DNA from: JANNOG01 sp964516515
GTDB taxonomy: Bacteria > Actinomycetota > Actinomycetes > Actinomycetales > JBBAYJ01
DNA: 28,747 nucleotides
Reading direction: 5' to 3'
NCBI GenBank assembly: GCA_964516515.1
Contig: CAZEYA010000032.1
Span: forward strand, 1 to 28,747
The notes beneath the pieces were generated by a model. The model was not told where the DNA came from. It saw nothing but the letters and a program-made list of their open reading frames with translations, and did no database searches. How positions within the stretch are numbered: position 1 is the stretch's first letter; every line of letters begins with the position of its first letter. Position numbers and translations under genes: made by a program. Of this stretch, positions 16,127 to 23,426 are shown one piece after another.

Positions 16127-17629
16127 CTACAGCGGGATGTTGCCGTGGTCCCCACGCCTTGCCGGCGCCGCTGCGATGGCGGTGGCCAGCGCGCTGCGGG
16201 TGGTCCCGGTGCTCACCACCTCGTCGATGACGCCGATCTCCACGGCCCGCTGCAGCCCTCCGGCCAGTACCTCGTGCTCGGCCGCCAACTCGGCCTCGAC
16301 CCGCGCACGGTCGTCGTCTGGTACCTCCGCCAGCCGGCGCCGATGGAGGATCCGGACTGCCGCGATCGCGCCCATGACGGCAACCTCCGCGGTCGGCCAA
16401 GCCAGCACCCGGGTGGCGCCCAGGGAGCGGGCGTTCATCGCGATGTAGGCGCCGCCGTATGCCTTGCGCATGACCAGCGTGATCCGCGGCACCGAGCACT
16501 CGGCGAAGGCATGCAGGAGTTTGGCGCCACGGCGCACCACGCCGTCCCACTCCTGGCCGACGCCTGGCAGGTACCCGGGCACGTCCACCAGGACGATCAG
16601 CGGGATACCGAAGGCGTCGCACATCCGGACGAACCGCGCGGCCTTCTCGGCGGAGGAGGAGTCCAGGCAGCCACCCAGGCGCATCGGGTTGTTCGCGACG
16701 ATCCCGACGCTGCCGCCGCCGAGCCGGCCGAGCGCCGTCACGACGTTGGGCGCCCAGCGGGGATGCAGTTCGAGCATCGGGGAGTCCAGCACGGTGTCGA
16801 CCACCGGGTGGACGTCATAGGCGCGCTTGGCCGAGGCGGGTAGGTGAGCCCCCGCGTCGAGGTCGGTGACCGCCGCCGGATCGACGCGGCCAGGCGCGCC
16901 CAGCAGCGTCACCAGGTCGCGGCCGCGGCGGTAGGCATCCTCGGTCGTCTCCGTGACGATGTGGACTACTCCGGATCGCCGACCGTGCGGCTCGGGCCCG
17001 CCAAGGCGCAGCGCGTCAACGGCCTCGCCGGTGACCGAGCGGACCACGTCCGGGCCGGTGACGAAGACCCGGCCGTCGGGCCCGAGGATGATGACGTCGG
17101 TGAGCGCCGGGCCGTATGCGGCGCCACCGGCGGCGGCTCCGATGACGACGCTGATCTGCGGGATCCGGCCGGACGCCCTGGTCATGATGGCGAAGACCTT
17201 GCCCACCGCGTCCAGGCTGACGACGCCCTCGGCCAGCCGGGCGCCTCCGGAATGCCAGATGCCGACGACGGGCACCCCGTCACGCAGCGCCCGCTCATAG
17301 GCCGCGACGATGTGCGCGCAGCCGTCGCCGCCCATCGCCCCACCCTGGTAGCGGGGATCGCAGGCGAAGACCACCGCCGTGGTGCCCTCGACGCTGACCG
17401 TCGCCGCCAGCACTCCGGAGGTGTCCGGGGTGTGCAGCAGCTCGACCGTGCCGGGATCGGCGAACGCGGACAACCGCAGGATGGGGTCTCGTGGGTCGAC
17501 GTCGGCGGCGAGGTCAGGCCCGATCTGCACCGTGGGTGCGGCCTCGTCGGTCAGCGTGCCCTTCGGTGGCGTCGTGGGAGGTGTGGTCGGTGGCGTCGCG
17601 ACGGGCACGACGGGTGCGATCGGGCTCAT
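16127..17629 (-). CDS. accD: Acyl-CoA carboxylase carboxyltransferase beta subunit
   Basis: Carboxyltransferase subunit that moves CO2 from biotin onto acetyl- or propionyl-CoA, giving malonyl-CoA for the FabD step encoded in the same operon. It is 500 aa, usual for actinobacterial AccD/PccB proteins. A Pro/Thr-rich leader covers residues 5-23. The N-terminal crotonase-like half has GGAMGGDGC (97-104), HSGGARLAEGV (126-136) and GAAAGGAAYGPALTD (165-178), which build the oxyanion site. The C-terminal half has MRLGGCLDSSSAEKAARF, DVPGYLPGVGQEWDGVV and KAYGGAYIAMNARSLGA. The last gene of the operon, it overlaps fabF by ATGA. Position and content match M. tuberculosis accD6. The biotinylated alpha subunit is not in the window. 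Substrate choice between acetyl- and propionyl-CoA is not decided. Confidence 0.93.
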   Translation of the reverse strand: MSPIAPVVPVATPPTTPPTTPPKGTLTDEAAPTVQIGPDLAADVDPRDPILRLSAFADPGTVELLHTPDTSGVLAATVSVEGTTAVVFACDPRYQGGAMGGDGCAHIVAAYERALRDGVPVVGIWHSGGARLAEGVVSLDAVGKVFAIMTRASGRIPQISVVIGAAAGGAAYGPALTDVIILGPDGRVFVTGPDVVRSVTGEAVDALRLGGPEPHGRRSGVVHIVTETTEDAYRRGRDLVTLLGAPGRVDPAAVTDLDAGAHLPASAKRAYDVHPVVDTVLDSPMLELHPRWAPNVVTALGRLGGGSVGIVANNPMRLGGCLDSSSAEKAARFVRMCDAFGIPLIVLVDVPGYLPGVGQEWDGVVRRGAKLLHAFAECSVPRITLVMRKAYGGAYIAMNARSLGATRVLAWPTAEVAVMGAIAAVRILHRRRLAEVPDDDRARVEAELAAEHEVLAGGLQRAVEIGVIDEVVSTGTTRSALATAIAAAPARRGDHGNIPL

Positions 17630-18912
17630 GCGGGACTGCCGAAGAGGACCGCGACGTTGTGCCCGCCGAACCCGAAGGAGTTGTTGAGCCCGAAGACCCG
17701 ATCGCCGCCGCTACCGATCGGGCGGGGACTCTTGACCACCACGTCGAGATCGACGGCCGGGTCCAGCTCGTCGATGTTGATCGTGGGCGGCGCGGTGCGT
17801 TCCCGGACGGCCAGGATCGTGAAGATCGATTCCAGGGCACCGGCCGCTCCCAGCAGGTGACCGGTCATCGACTTCGTGCCCGACACGGCGACGGCGTCAG
17901 TAGCCGAGCCCAGCGCCAGCCGGATTGCGGCCGCTTCGGCGACGTCCCCGACCGGCGTCGACGTGGCGTGGGCGTTGATGTGGTGCAGATCCGCGGCGGA
18001 CAGCCCGGCCGCGTCCAGCGCGAATGTCATGGCCCTCGCCGCGCCGGTGCCGCTGGGCTCGGGTGCGGCGATGTGGTGGGCGTCGGACGTGATACCGACC
18101 CCCATCACCTCGGCGTGCACGGTTGCGCCACGAGCGGCGGCGTGGGCCGCGGACTCCAGGACCACCACAGCGCCCCCTTCGCCGAGGACGAAGCCGTCCC
18201 GGGTCGTGTCGTAAGGCCTCGAGGCCACTGCGGGGTCGTCATTGCGGGTGCTCAACGCCTGCATCGCCGCGAACGCCGAGATGGTCAGCGGGTGGATCGC
18301 CGCCTCGGTACCGCCGGCGACGACGACATCGGCCCGGCCGGACCGGATCATGTCCGCCGCAGCCGCGATCGCCTCGGCGCCGGTCGAGCAGGCGCTGACC
18401 GGCGTGTGGGTGCCGGCGCGCGCACTGAGTGCGAGGCTGACCGCGGCGGCCGGCCCGTTGGGCATCAGCATCGGGACGGTCAGCGGGAACACCCGCCGGG
18501 GTCCCTTGGACTGCAGGGTGTCCCAGGCCTCCAGCGTGGTCCAAAGCCCGCCGATGCCGCTGCCGATGACGACACCCAGCCGGTCGGGGTCGACCACGGG
18601 GCCGCTCTCGTCGCCGTTGCCCTGGCCGAAGCCGGCGTGTGCCCACGCCTCGCGGGCGGCGATCAGGGCGTACTGACCGGAGGGGTCGAGCCGACGCTGC
18701 TCAACCTTGGTCAGAACCTCAGCCGCAGCGGTCGCGAGCTGGCAGCCGAAGTGCACCGGCAGCTGCCGCTGCTCGATCCACTCCTGCGCCCACGGGGCGT
18801 CCCATGTCCGCGCCGACGCCGCACCGGCAAGTGCGGCCGTCCACGTCGATGCGACGTCGCCACCGAGCGGCGTCGTCGCACCGAGCCCGGTCACCACCAC
18901 GGATGTCGTCAT
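17626..18912 (-). CDS. fabF: Beta-ketoacyl-ACP synthase II
   Basis: Elongating condensing enzyme of type II fatty acid synthesis: it joins acyl chains with malonyl-ACP. It is 428 aa from ATG 18912. The catalytic Cys175 is in VSACSTGAEAI. His315 is in NAHATSTPVGD, Lys347 is in GTKSMTGH and His352 is in TGHLLGAAG, giving the complete Cys-His-His set with the structural Lys. The C-terminal NNSFGFGGHNV motif is present. A GTG at 18927 would add 5 residues and start 1 bp after the acpP stop; family members usually begin just before VVVTGLG, which fits 18912. Only one KAS I/II gene follows acpP here, unlike mycobacteria, which have kasA and kasB. It is co-transcribed with acpP and accD. Confidence 0.95.
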   Translation of the reverse strand: MTTSVVVTGLGATTPLGGDVASTWTAALAGAASARTWDAPWAQEWIEQRQLPVHFGCQLATAAAEVLTKVEQRRLDPSGQYALIAAREAWAHAGFGQGNGDESGPVVDPDRLGVVIGSGIGGLWTTLEAWDTLQSKGPRRVFPLTVPMLMPNGPAAAVSLALSARAGTHTPVSACSTGAEAIAAAADMIRSGRADVVVAGGTEAAIHPLTISAFAAMQALSTRNDDPAVASRPYDTTRDGFVLGEGGAVVVLESAAHAAARGATVHAEVMGVGITSDAHHIAAPEPSGTGAARAMTFALDAAGLSAADLHHINAHATSTPVGDVAEAAAIRLALGSATDAVAVSGTKSMTGHLLGAAGALESIFTILAVRERTAPPTINIDELDPAVDLDVVVKSPRPIGSGGDRVFGLNNSFGFGGHNVAVLFGSPA

Positions 18913-18928
18913 GTCAGCTGTCGTCACA

Positions 18929-19174
18929 TCAGTTCTGCGCGTGGGCGATGTAGGACACCGCGTCGGCCACGGTGGCCAGGTTCTTGACGTCCTCGTCGGG
19001 GATGCGGACGCCGAACCGCTCCTCGGCGTTGACCACGATCGTCATCATCGACAACGAGTCGATGTCGAGGTCATCGGTGAAGGACTTGCCCGGCTCGACG
19101 GCGTCGACGGGCAGGCCGGTCTCCTCGTTGATGATCTCGGCGAGGCCGGCGTGGATCTCCTGCTCGGTGGCCAT
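18929..19174 (-). CDS. acpP: Acyl carrier protein
   Basis: An 81-aa acidic helical protein that carries acyl chains on a 4'-phosphopantetheine arm. The attachment serine is Ser40 in DLDIDSLSMMTIV, preceded by the usual SFTDDL. Helix III residues RFGVRIPDEDVKNLATVADAV match the family. A strong AAGGAGA ribosome binding site lies 5-11 bases before ATG 19174, which fits the high expression expected for ACP. It sits between fabH and fabF in the standard actinobacterial order. Confidence 0.96.
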   Translation of the reverse strand: MATEQEIHAGLAEIINEETGLPVDAVEPGKSFTDDLDIDSLSMMTIVVNAEERFGVRIPDEDVKNLATVADAVSYIAHAQN

Positions 19175-19237
19175 GGTGTCTCCTTCGTAGTGGACGGGGC
19201 TGCTGGATGGAATGCTGGGCGGCCGGCGTCGGCGGGC

Positions 19238-20254
19238 CTAGGGGATCTCGACGACCTGCGCGGCGTAGACCAGGCCGGCACCGAAGCCGATGAGCAGTGC
19301 CAGGCCGCCGGAGGTGACGGTCCCGTCGTCGATCATGCGCCGCATCGCCAACGGGATACTGGCCGCCGAGGTGTTGCCGGAGTGGGCGATGTCTCGGGCG
19401 ATCGCGACGCCGGTCGGCAGGCCGATCTGCTTGGCGAGGGCGTCGATGATTCGGGCGTTGGCCTGATGCGGGATGAACGCCGAGAGGTCCGCGGCGCCGA
19501 CCCCGGCCGCGTCCAGCGCCTTCTGCGCCACCGGAGCCATCTGCCACACCGCCCAGCGGAACACGCTCTGGCCCTGCTGCTGAATCGCGGGCCAAGACCC
19601 GGCAGCGACGCCGGCGCGGTCAGCGGTACGGGCCTCCAGCCACGAGGTGCGCTGGCCCACGGCATCCCACTGGGCGCCGTCGCTGCCCCAGATCGTGGGG
19701 CCGATACCGGGGTGGTCACTGGGACCGATGACCACGGCCCCGGCGCCGTCGGCGAAGATGAATGCGGTGCTGCGGTCGCTGGTGTCGGTGAAGTCCGACA
19801 GCTTCTCGACACCGACCACGAGTACATGACCCGCGCTGCCGCCGCGCACCATGTCGTTGGCCAGTGACACGCCATAACAGAACCCGGCGCACGCTGCAGA
19901 GATGTCGAAGGCCGCCGCCGGCGTCGCGCCGAGGCGGTGTGCCAGCAGCGTGGCCGCGGACGGGGTCTGGTAGGGAAAAGTCACCGTGGACATCACGATC
20001 GCGTCGATCTGGGCCGCGGCGATCCCGCTGCGGGCCATCGCGTCGGTGGCCGCGGCGTACGCCATATCGACGACGGACTCCTCGGGCGCGGCCCAGCGTC
20101 GCTCGACTATCCCGGTGCGCTGCTGGATCCATTCGTCCGAGGTCTCGATCCAGGTGGAGACCTCCTGATTGGTGATGACACGCGACGGCTGGTAACCGCC
20201 GACGCCCAGGATGCGGGCGTGAGCCGCGCCGATGGCGGGTGTGATGGCGCTCAT
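19238..20254 (-). CDS. fabH: Beta-ketoacyl-ACP synthase III
   Basis: Initiating condensing enzyme that joins an acyl-CoA primer to malonyl-ACP. It is 338 aa, normal for the family. The catalytic Cys122 is in DISAACAGFCYG, His263 is in IPHQANARI and Asn294 is in HSGNTSAASIP. The substrate-loop motif SDEWIQQRTGI is at residues 39-49. The primer preference (straight or branched) cannot be read from the sequence with confidence. A GAGGAGAG ribosome binding site precedes ATG 20254. This site and the start codon lie in the second copy of a 17-bp tandem duplication. The first copy carries an equivalent site and an ATG opening a six-codon frame (MSRGER) whose stop overlaps the fabH start. Confidence 0.95.
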   Translation of the reverse strand: MSAITPAIGAAHARILGVGGYQPSRVITNQEVSTWIETSDEWIQQRTGIVERRWAAPEESVVDMAYAAATDAMARSGIAAAQIDAIVMSTVTFPYQTPSAATLLAHRLGATPAAAFDISAACAGFCYGVSLANDMVRGGSAGHVLVVGVEKLSDFTDTSDRSTAFIFADGAGAVVIGPSDHPGIGPTIWGSDGAQWDAVGQRTSWLEARTADRAGVAAGSWPAIQQQGQSVFRWAVWQMAPVAQKALDAAGVGAADLSAFIPHQANARIIDALAKQIGLPTGVAIARDIAHSGNTSAASIPLAMRRMIDDGTVTSGGLALLIGFGAGLVYAAQVVEIP

Positions 20255-20282
20255 CGCTCTCCTCGGCTCATCGCTCTCCTCG
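20249..20282. repeat. 17-bp tandem duplication at the fabD/fabH junction
   Basis: 20249-20265 and 20266-20282 are identical 17-base units (GCTCATCGCTCTCCTCG on the plus strand). Read on the minus strand each unit is a GAGGAGAG ribosome binding site followed by ATGAGC. The fabD stop lies in the upstream unit (ATGA) and the fabH start in the downstream unit (ATGA). Confidence 0.95.
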
Positions 20283-21494
20283 ATACGGCTGCGCGGTGGG
20301 GTGCAGCCGCAGCAACGGCTGCCCCGGCGAGACGGGATCGCCGTCGTGGACCAGCCATTCGATCACGGTTCCGCCATGAACGGCAGGCACCGGGTGGCTG
20401 TCGCGCAAGCCGGAGACGGTGGCCACCACCGTCGCGGGTTCCAGGTGGTGCCCCTCCGGCATGGCACCGGGCAGCGTCACGATCCCCTTGGCGGGGCTGA
20501 CCACCAGCCGCCAGGTCGGGTTCAGCGCCAGCGGCGCCGCCTGCCCGTGCTCCTTGACCATGGCCATCGCGGCAGGCAGGTCGTCCGGTGTCTTCAGGGC
20601 CATGACGTCCACGCCGGGCAGCGCCCGTTTGGCGAGATTCGCCAACGTGCCCGCCGGTGGGATCTCGATCAGGCCGGTGACACCAAGGTCGCGGAAGGTC
20701 TCCTGGCACAGGTCCCACCGCACCGGCTTGGCGACCTGCGTGACGAGCCGCCGCAGCGCCTCACGGCCGTCGTGGATCACGGTGCCGTCGGCGTTTGATA
20801 CCAGCCGCGAGCGCGGATCGTGGGTGGAGATGGAGCGGGCGTGGCGGGCCAGGACGTCGACGGCGGGCGCCATGTAGTCGGTGTGGAAGGCCCCCGCCAC
20901 GCCGAGGGCGATCACCCGGGCCTTGGCCGGCGGCGCATCGGACAGTTGCGCGAGTGCGGTCAAGGTGCCTGCCGCGACGACCTGGCCGGGACCGTTGTGG
21001 TTGGCGATCTTCAGGCCGTGCGAGGCGATGACGCCCGCGACCTCCTCCGAGTCGCCGCCGATCACCGCACTCATCCCGGTCGGCACCGCCGCGCTGGCCT
21101 CGGCCATCGCCCGGCCGCGCTCGCGCACGAACACGATCGCCTGCTCGGCGGAGAGCACACCGATCGCCGAGGTGACCGTCACCTCACCGACGGAGTGGCC
21201 GGCGCTCGCGGTCACCAGCCGAAAGGCGTCGGCCGGCTGCGGGAACAGCGCGAGCAGCGACACCAGGCCGGCAGCCACGATCAGGGGTTGGGCGACCGCG
21301 GTGTCGCGGATGGTCTCGGCGTCGGAGGTGGTGCCGTGGGCGATGAGGTCCATGCCGGCAACCGCCGACAGCCAGCTCATCCGGTCGGCGAACTCTGGCA
21401 GGTCCAGCCACGGCTTCAGGAACCCCGGTGTCTGCGACCCCTGACCCGGACACACGACAACGAGCACCGGGACACTCTGGCCTACGACGGGCAT
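20268..21494 (-). CDS. fabD: Malonyl-CoA:ACP transacylase with C-terminal lipoyl-like domain
   Basis: Transfers malonyl groups from CoA to ACP. The catalytic domain spans residues 1 to about 320. PGQGSQ (16-21) forms the oxyanion loop, the nucleophile is Ser101 in GHSVGE and the base is His204 in AGAFHTDYMAPA. The protein is 408 aa from ATG 21494, about 90 residues longer than usual FabD. The extension (about 326-401) has two half-motifs like a biotinyl/lipoyl carrier domain, ending in HGGTVIEWLVHDGDPVSPGQ. The usual MKM or DKA lysine is absent, so it cannot be modified. It may dock other FAS II components. A TTG at 21551 would add 19 residues. No Shine-Dalgarno is visible. It is the first fab gene after fasR, with a palindrome in the gap. 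Confidence 0.93.
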   Translation of the reverse strand: MPVVGQSVPVLVVVCPGQGSQTPGFLKPWLDLPEFADRMSWLSAVAGMDLIAHGTTSDAETIRDTAVAQPLIVAAGLVSLLALFPQPADAFRLVTASAGHSVGEVTVTSAIGVLSAEQAIVFVRERGRAMAEASAAVPTGMSAVIGGDSEEVAGVIASHGLKIANHNGPGQVVAAGTLTALAQLSDAPPAKARVIALGVAGAFHTDYMAPAVDVLARHARSISTHDPRSRLVSNADGTVIHDGREALRRLVTQVAKPVRWDLCQETFRDLGVTGLIEIPPAGTLANLAKRALPGVDVMALKTPDDLPAAMAMVKEHGQAAPLALNPTWRLVVSPAKGIVTLPGAMPEGHHLEPATVVATVSGLRDSHPVPAVHGGTVIEWLVHDGDPVSPGQPLLRLHPTAQPYRGER

Positions 21495-21534
21495 TGGTGA
21501 TGGCTCGAAACGCCACGATCTTGCAGATACAACG

Positions 21535-21551
21535 TTGGAGGATTCCTCCAA
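21535..21551. promoter_or_regulatory. Perfect palindrome upstream of fabD, candidate regulator site
   Basis: TTGGAGGATTCCTCCAA is an inverted repeat with 8-bp arms around one central base. It lies in the 66-bp gap between the fasR-like stop and the fabD start, about 40-57 bp before the fabD ATG, where a promoter would be expected. It is a candidate operator for the adjacent FasR-like regulator or a transcript hairpin; sequence alone does not decide. Confidence 0.5.
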
Positions 21552-21560
21552 AGTGGAGGG

Positions 21561-22769
21561 CTACGCCGAGCGTACGACGCCGAGAACATGATCGATGGAG
21601 GACTCCGGCATTGTGACTGTCTCCAAACGACCGATGGCGATGGCCAACTGCAGCGTCCACCGCTCGCGTGGATTGGTGGCGTGTAGTCCGGTCACCTCGG
21701 CCACTTTTCCCAACCGGTAGCGCACCGTGTTGGGGTGGACGAACAGGTCTCGGGCGGCGGCCTCCAGCGTGCCGCCGTGATCGAGGTAGGCGGTGACGGT
21801 CACCAGCAAGTCGCCACCGGCCGCGACAAGGGGGCGATGGACGAGGTCGACCAGTGACCGACGGGCGGCCTCGTCCCCCGACAGGGCGCGTTCGGGTAGC
21901 AACCAGGCGGCCATCACCGGTCGGGGGGCGTCGGGCCATGCGGCGGCGGCGGTCATGCCGGACAGCGCGGCCTGCGCGGAGCGGCTGGCGATGGGCAGCC
22001 CGGTCCCCGTCGGGCCCACCACGACGGGGCCCGGCCCGACGTGCGGTAACAGCGAGGTCGCGAGCGGCATCGCGTCTGCCGGTCCGCCCACGACGCAGAT
22101 CAGCCGGGAACCGTGCCGGGCGGCGATGATCTCGGCGGTGGCGGCACGGGCGAGGCGCCGTAGCGCGGGCGGAGTGGGCTCCGCGGCGGCCTCGGCGACG
22201 ATGACGGTGGTCGGCCAGTCGGCGTCCCAGGACAGCGCGGAGGCCTGCGAGGCCAGCGCGTCCGCCGGGTCACCGCGGACGATCGCATCGACGACGAGGG
22301 TCTCCAGCCGGGCGTCCCAGGCGCCCCTGATCTCCGCGGCCCGTGCGTAGACGTCGGCGGCGGCGAAGGCGACCTCTCGGGCGTAACGCAGGAGCAGCCC
22401 CCGCGCCTCGTCGGCTTCCTCGGCGGTGATGAGAGCTTCCAGCCGGGTCTCGCAGGTCTCGATCGCCATCCGGACCAGCGCGACCGTCTGCTGCAACGAG
22501 ATCGCGCGGACCAGCTGCCGCGGCGCCGTACCGAAGAGGCTGGCGGGGCGCAGCGGGGGGAACTCCCGCTCGCCGGCCAGCTGATACTCGCGGCACCAGG
22601 TGACGAAGCCCCGGACACCGGACTGCACCACCAGGCTCACCGCGCTGCGCTGTGGGGCGTTCAGGCCGGTGAACCACGGCAAGTCGGCAGCCATCCGGAC
22701 CAGCACGTCCTCGGTCAGCCGGCCGGTCGCCCACTCCAGCGACGCCAGCGTGGGATCGGACAGCACCAT
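21561..22769 (-). CDS. fasR: PucR-type transcriptional regulator, FasR-like
   Basis: A 402-aa regulator whose C-terminus (about 335-390) is a PucR-type helix-turn-helix: GTLEAAARDLFVHPNTVRYR, then LGKVAEVTGL. The N-terminal and central parts match the fatty-acid-synthesis regulators that precede fabD in actinobacteria. In Streptomyces coelicolor the gene in this position, fasR, activates the fabD-fabH-acpP-fabF operon; M. tuberculosis Rv2242 is in the same place. The assignment rests on this position plus the HTH class. The middle has no PucR purine-catabolism domain that I can recognise. There is no ribosome binding site: TAACCT stands at -12 to -7 of ATG 22769, so the mRNA is probably leaderless. 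Its promoter overlaps that of the divergent gene 22 bp away. Confidence 0.85.
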   Translation of the reverse strand: MVLSDPTLASLEWATGRLTEDVLVRMAADLPWFTGLNAPQRSAVSLVVQSGVRGFVTWCREYQLAGEREFPPLRPASLFGTAPRQLVRAISLQQTVALVRMAIETCETRLEALITAEEADEARGLLLRYAREVAFAAADVYARAAEIRGAWDARLETLVVDAIVRGDPADALASQASALSWDADWPTTVIVAEAAAEPTPPALRRLARAATAEIIAARHGSRLICVVGGPADAMPLATSLLPHVGPGPVVVGPTGTGLPIASRSAQAALSGMTAAAAWPDAPRPVMAAWLLPERALSGDEAARRSLVDLVHRPLVAAGGDLLVTVTAYLDHGGTLEAAARDLFVHPNTVRYRLGKVAEVTGLHATNPRERWTLQLAIAIGRLETVTMPESSIDHVLGVVRSA

Positions 22770-22791
22770 CGTCGAAGGTTACGGTGTTCCT
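22770..22791. promoter_or_regulatory. 22-bp divergent promoter with two overlapping leaderless -10 boxes
   Basis: Only 22 bp separate the two divergent ATG codons. On the minus strand TAACCT is at -12 to -7 of fasR; on the plus strand TACGGT is at -12 to -7 of the other gene. The boxes overlap in the string AGGTTACGGT and share its central TA. There is no room for a Shine-Dalgarno on either side, so both mRNAs should start at or next to their ATG. Confidence 0.6.
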
Positions 22792-23388
22792 ATGGGTGCG
22801 CCCGAGGACACCGCCGCGGGCGACGCGCCCTCGACCGTGCACGACACACCGCCAGAGGTGGTCCTGCAGGCCAAGCTGCACGAGGACCCCAACGACGTCG
22901 CGACCTTCACCGCCCTGGTCGAGCTGATCCGGCAACGTGCCGCGCAGGGCCATGGCGGCATCGCGCCCTCACACCCCAGGGATTCCTCGATCTGGGCGCT
23001 GGCCGAGGAGATCGCCCAGGACCAGCGCGCCTGGTATCCGCTGATCGAGCTGGCCCGGCTGTCGATCGACGAGGACCGCGACGCCGCCATCCGTCGGCTG
23101 GGGGTGGCAGCCGAGCGCGACCCCACCGGGCAGGCGCTGCTGGAGGGATTGTTGCTGCTGCGGTCGGCTGGGATGCCGGAGGCCGCCTTGGGACTCGGTG
23201 TCGGCCACTGGCGGCCGCGGCGCCACCCGCTTGAGGCGGGACGGCAGCTGGTCGAGGCCGCATTGGACGCCGGGCGGGTGGGTGAGGCACGGCGCCACCT
23301 GCGCGCCATGGCCGCCCATCCTGATGCAGACCAGACGATTCTCGACGATATCCAGGCCCTCGTCACGGTTGCCGAACAGGTCCGCTAG
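22792..23388 (+). CDS. Helical-repeat (TPR-like) protein of unknown function
   Basis: A 198-aa soluble protein with alternating short amphipathic helices that look like degenerate tetratricopeptide repeats: NDVATFTALVELIRQRAAQG, AWYPLIELARLSIDEDRDAAIRRL, TGQALLEGLLLLRSAGMPEAALGL and AGRQLVEAALDAGRVGEARR. No catalytic motif or membrane segment is seen. The open frame extends upstream across the fasR start, but the ATG at 22792 fits homologous composition and the leaderless promoter. Such proteins commonly act as scaffolds. Sharing a 22-bp promoter with fasR suggests co-regulation with fatty acid synthesis. It is convergent with aceE (38 bp between stops). I cannot assign a function. Confidence 0.75.
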   Translation: MGAPEDTAAGDAPSTVHDTPPEVVLQAKLHEDPNDVATFTALVELIRQRAAQGHGGIAPSHPRDSSIWALAEEIAQDQRAWYPLIELARLSIDEDRDAAIRRLGVAAERDPTGQALLEGLLLLRSAGMPEAALGLGVGHWRPRRHPLEAGRQLVEAALDAGRVGEARRHLRAMAAHPDADQTILDDIQALVTVAEQVR

Positions 23389-23426
23389 TCGAGGCGCACT
23401 GCCGACCAGCGTGACGTCGCGGTCGT

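Noticed and set aside
17491..18987. 498-codon plus-strand frame opposite fabF
   Set aside because: Shadow of FabF; composition (Arg, Gly, Asp rich) is that of an antisense translation.
21492..21551. TTG at 21551 as the fabD start
   Set aside because: It would place the palindrome inside the start region and add 19 residues not seen in FabD proteins; ATG 21494 begins directly before the conserved strand.
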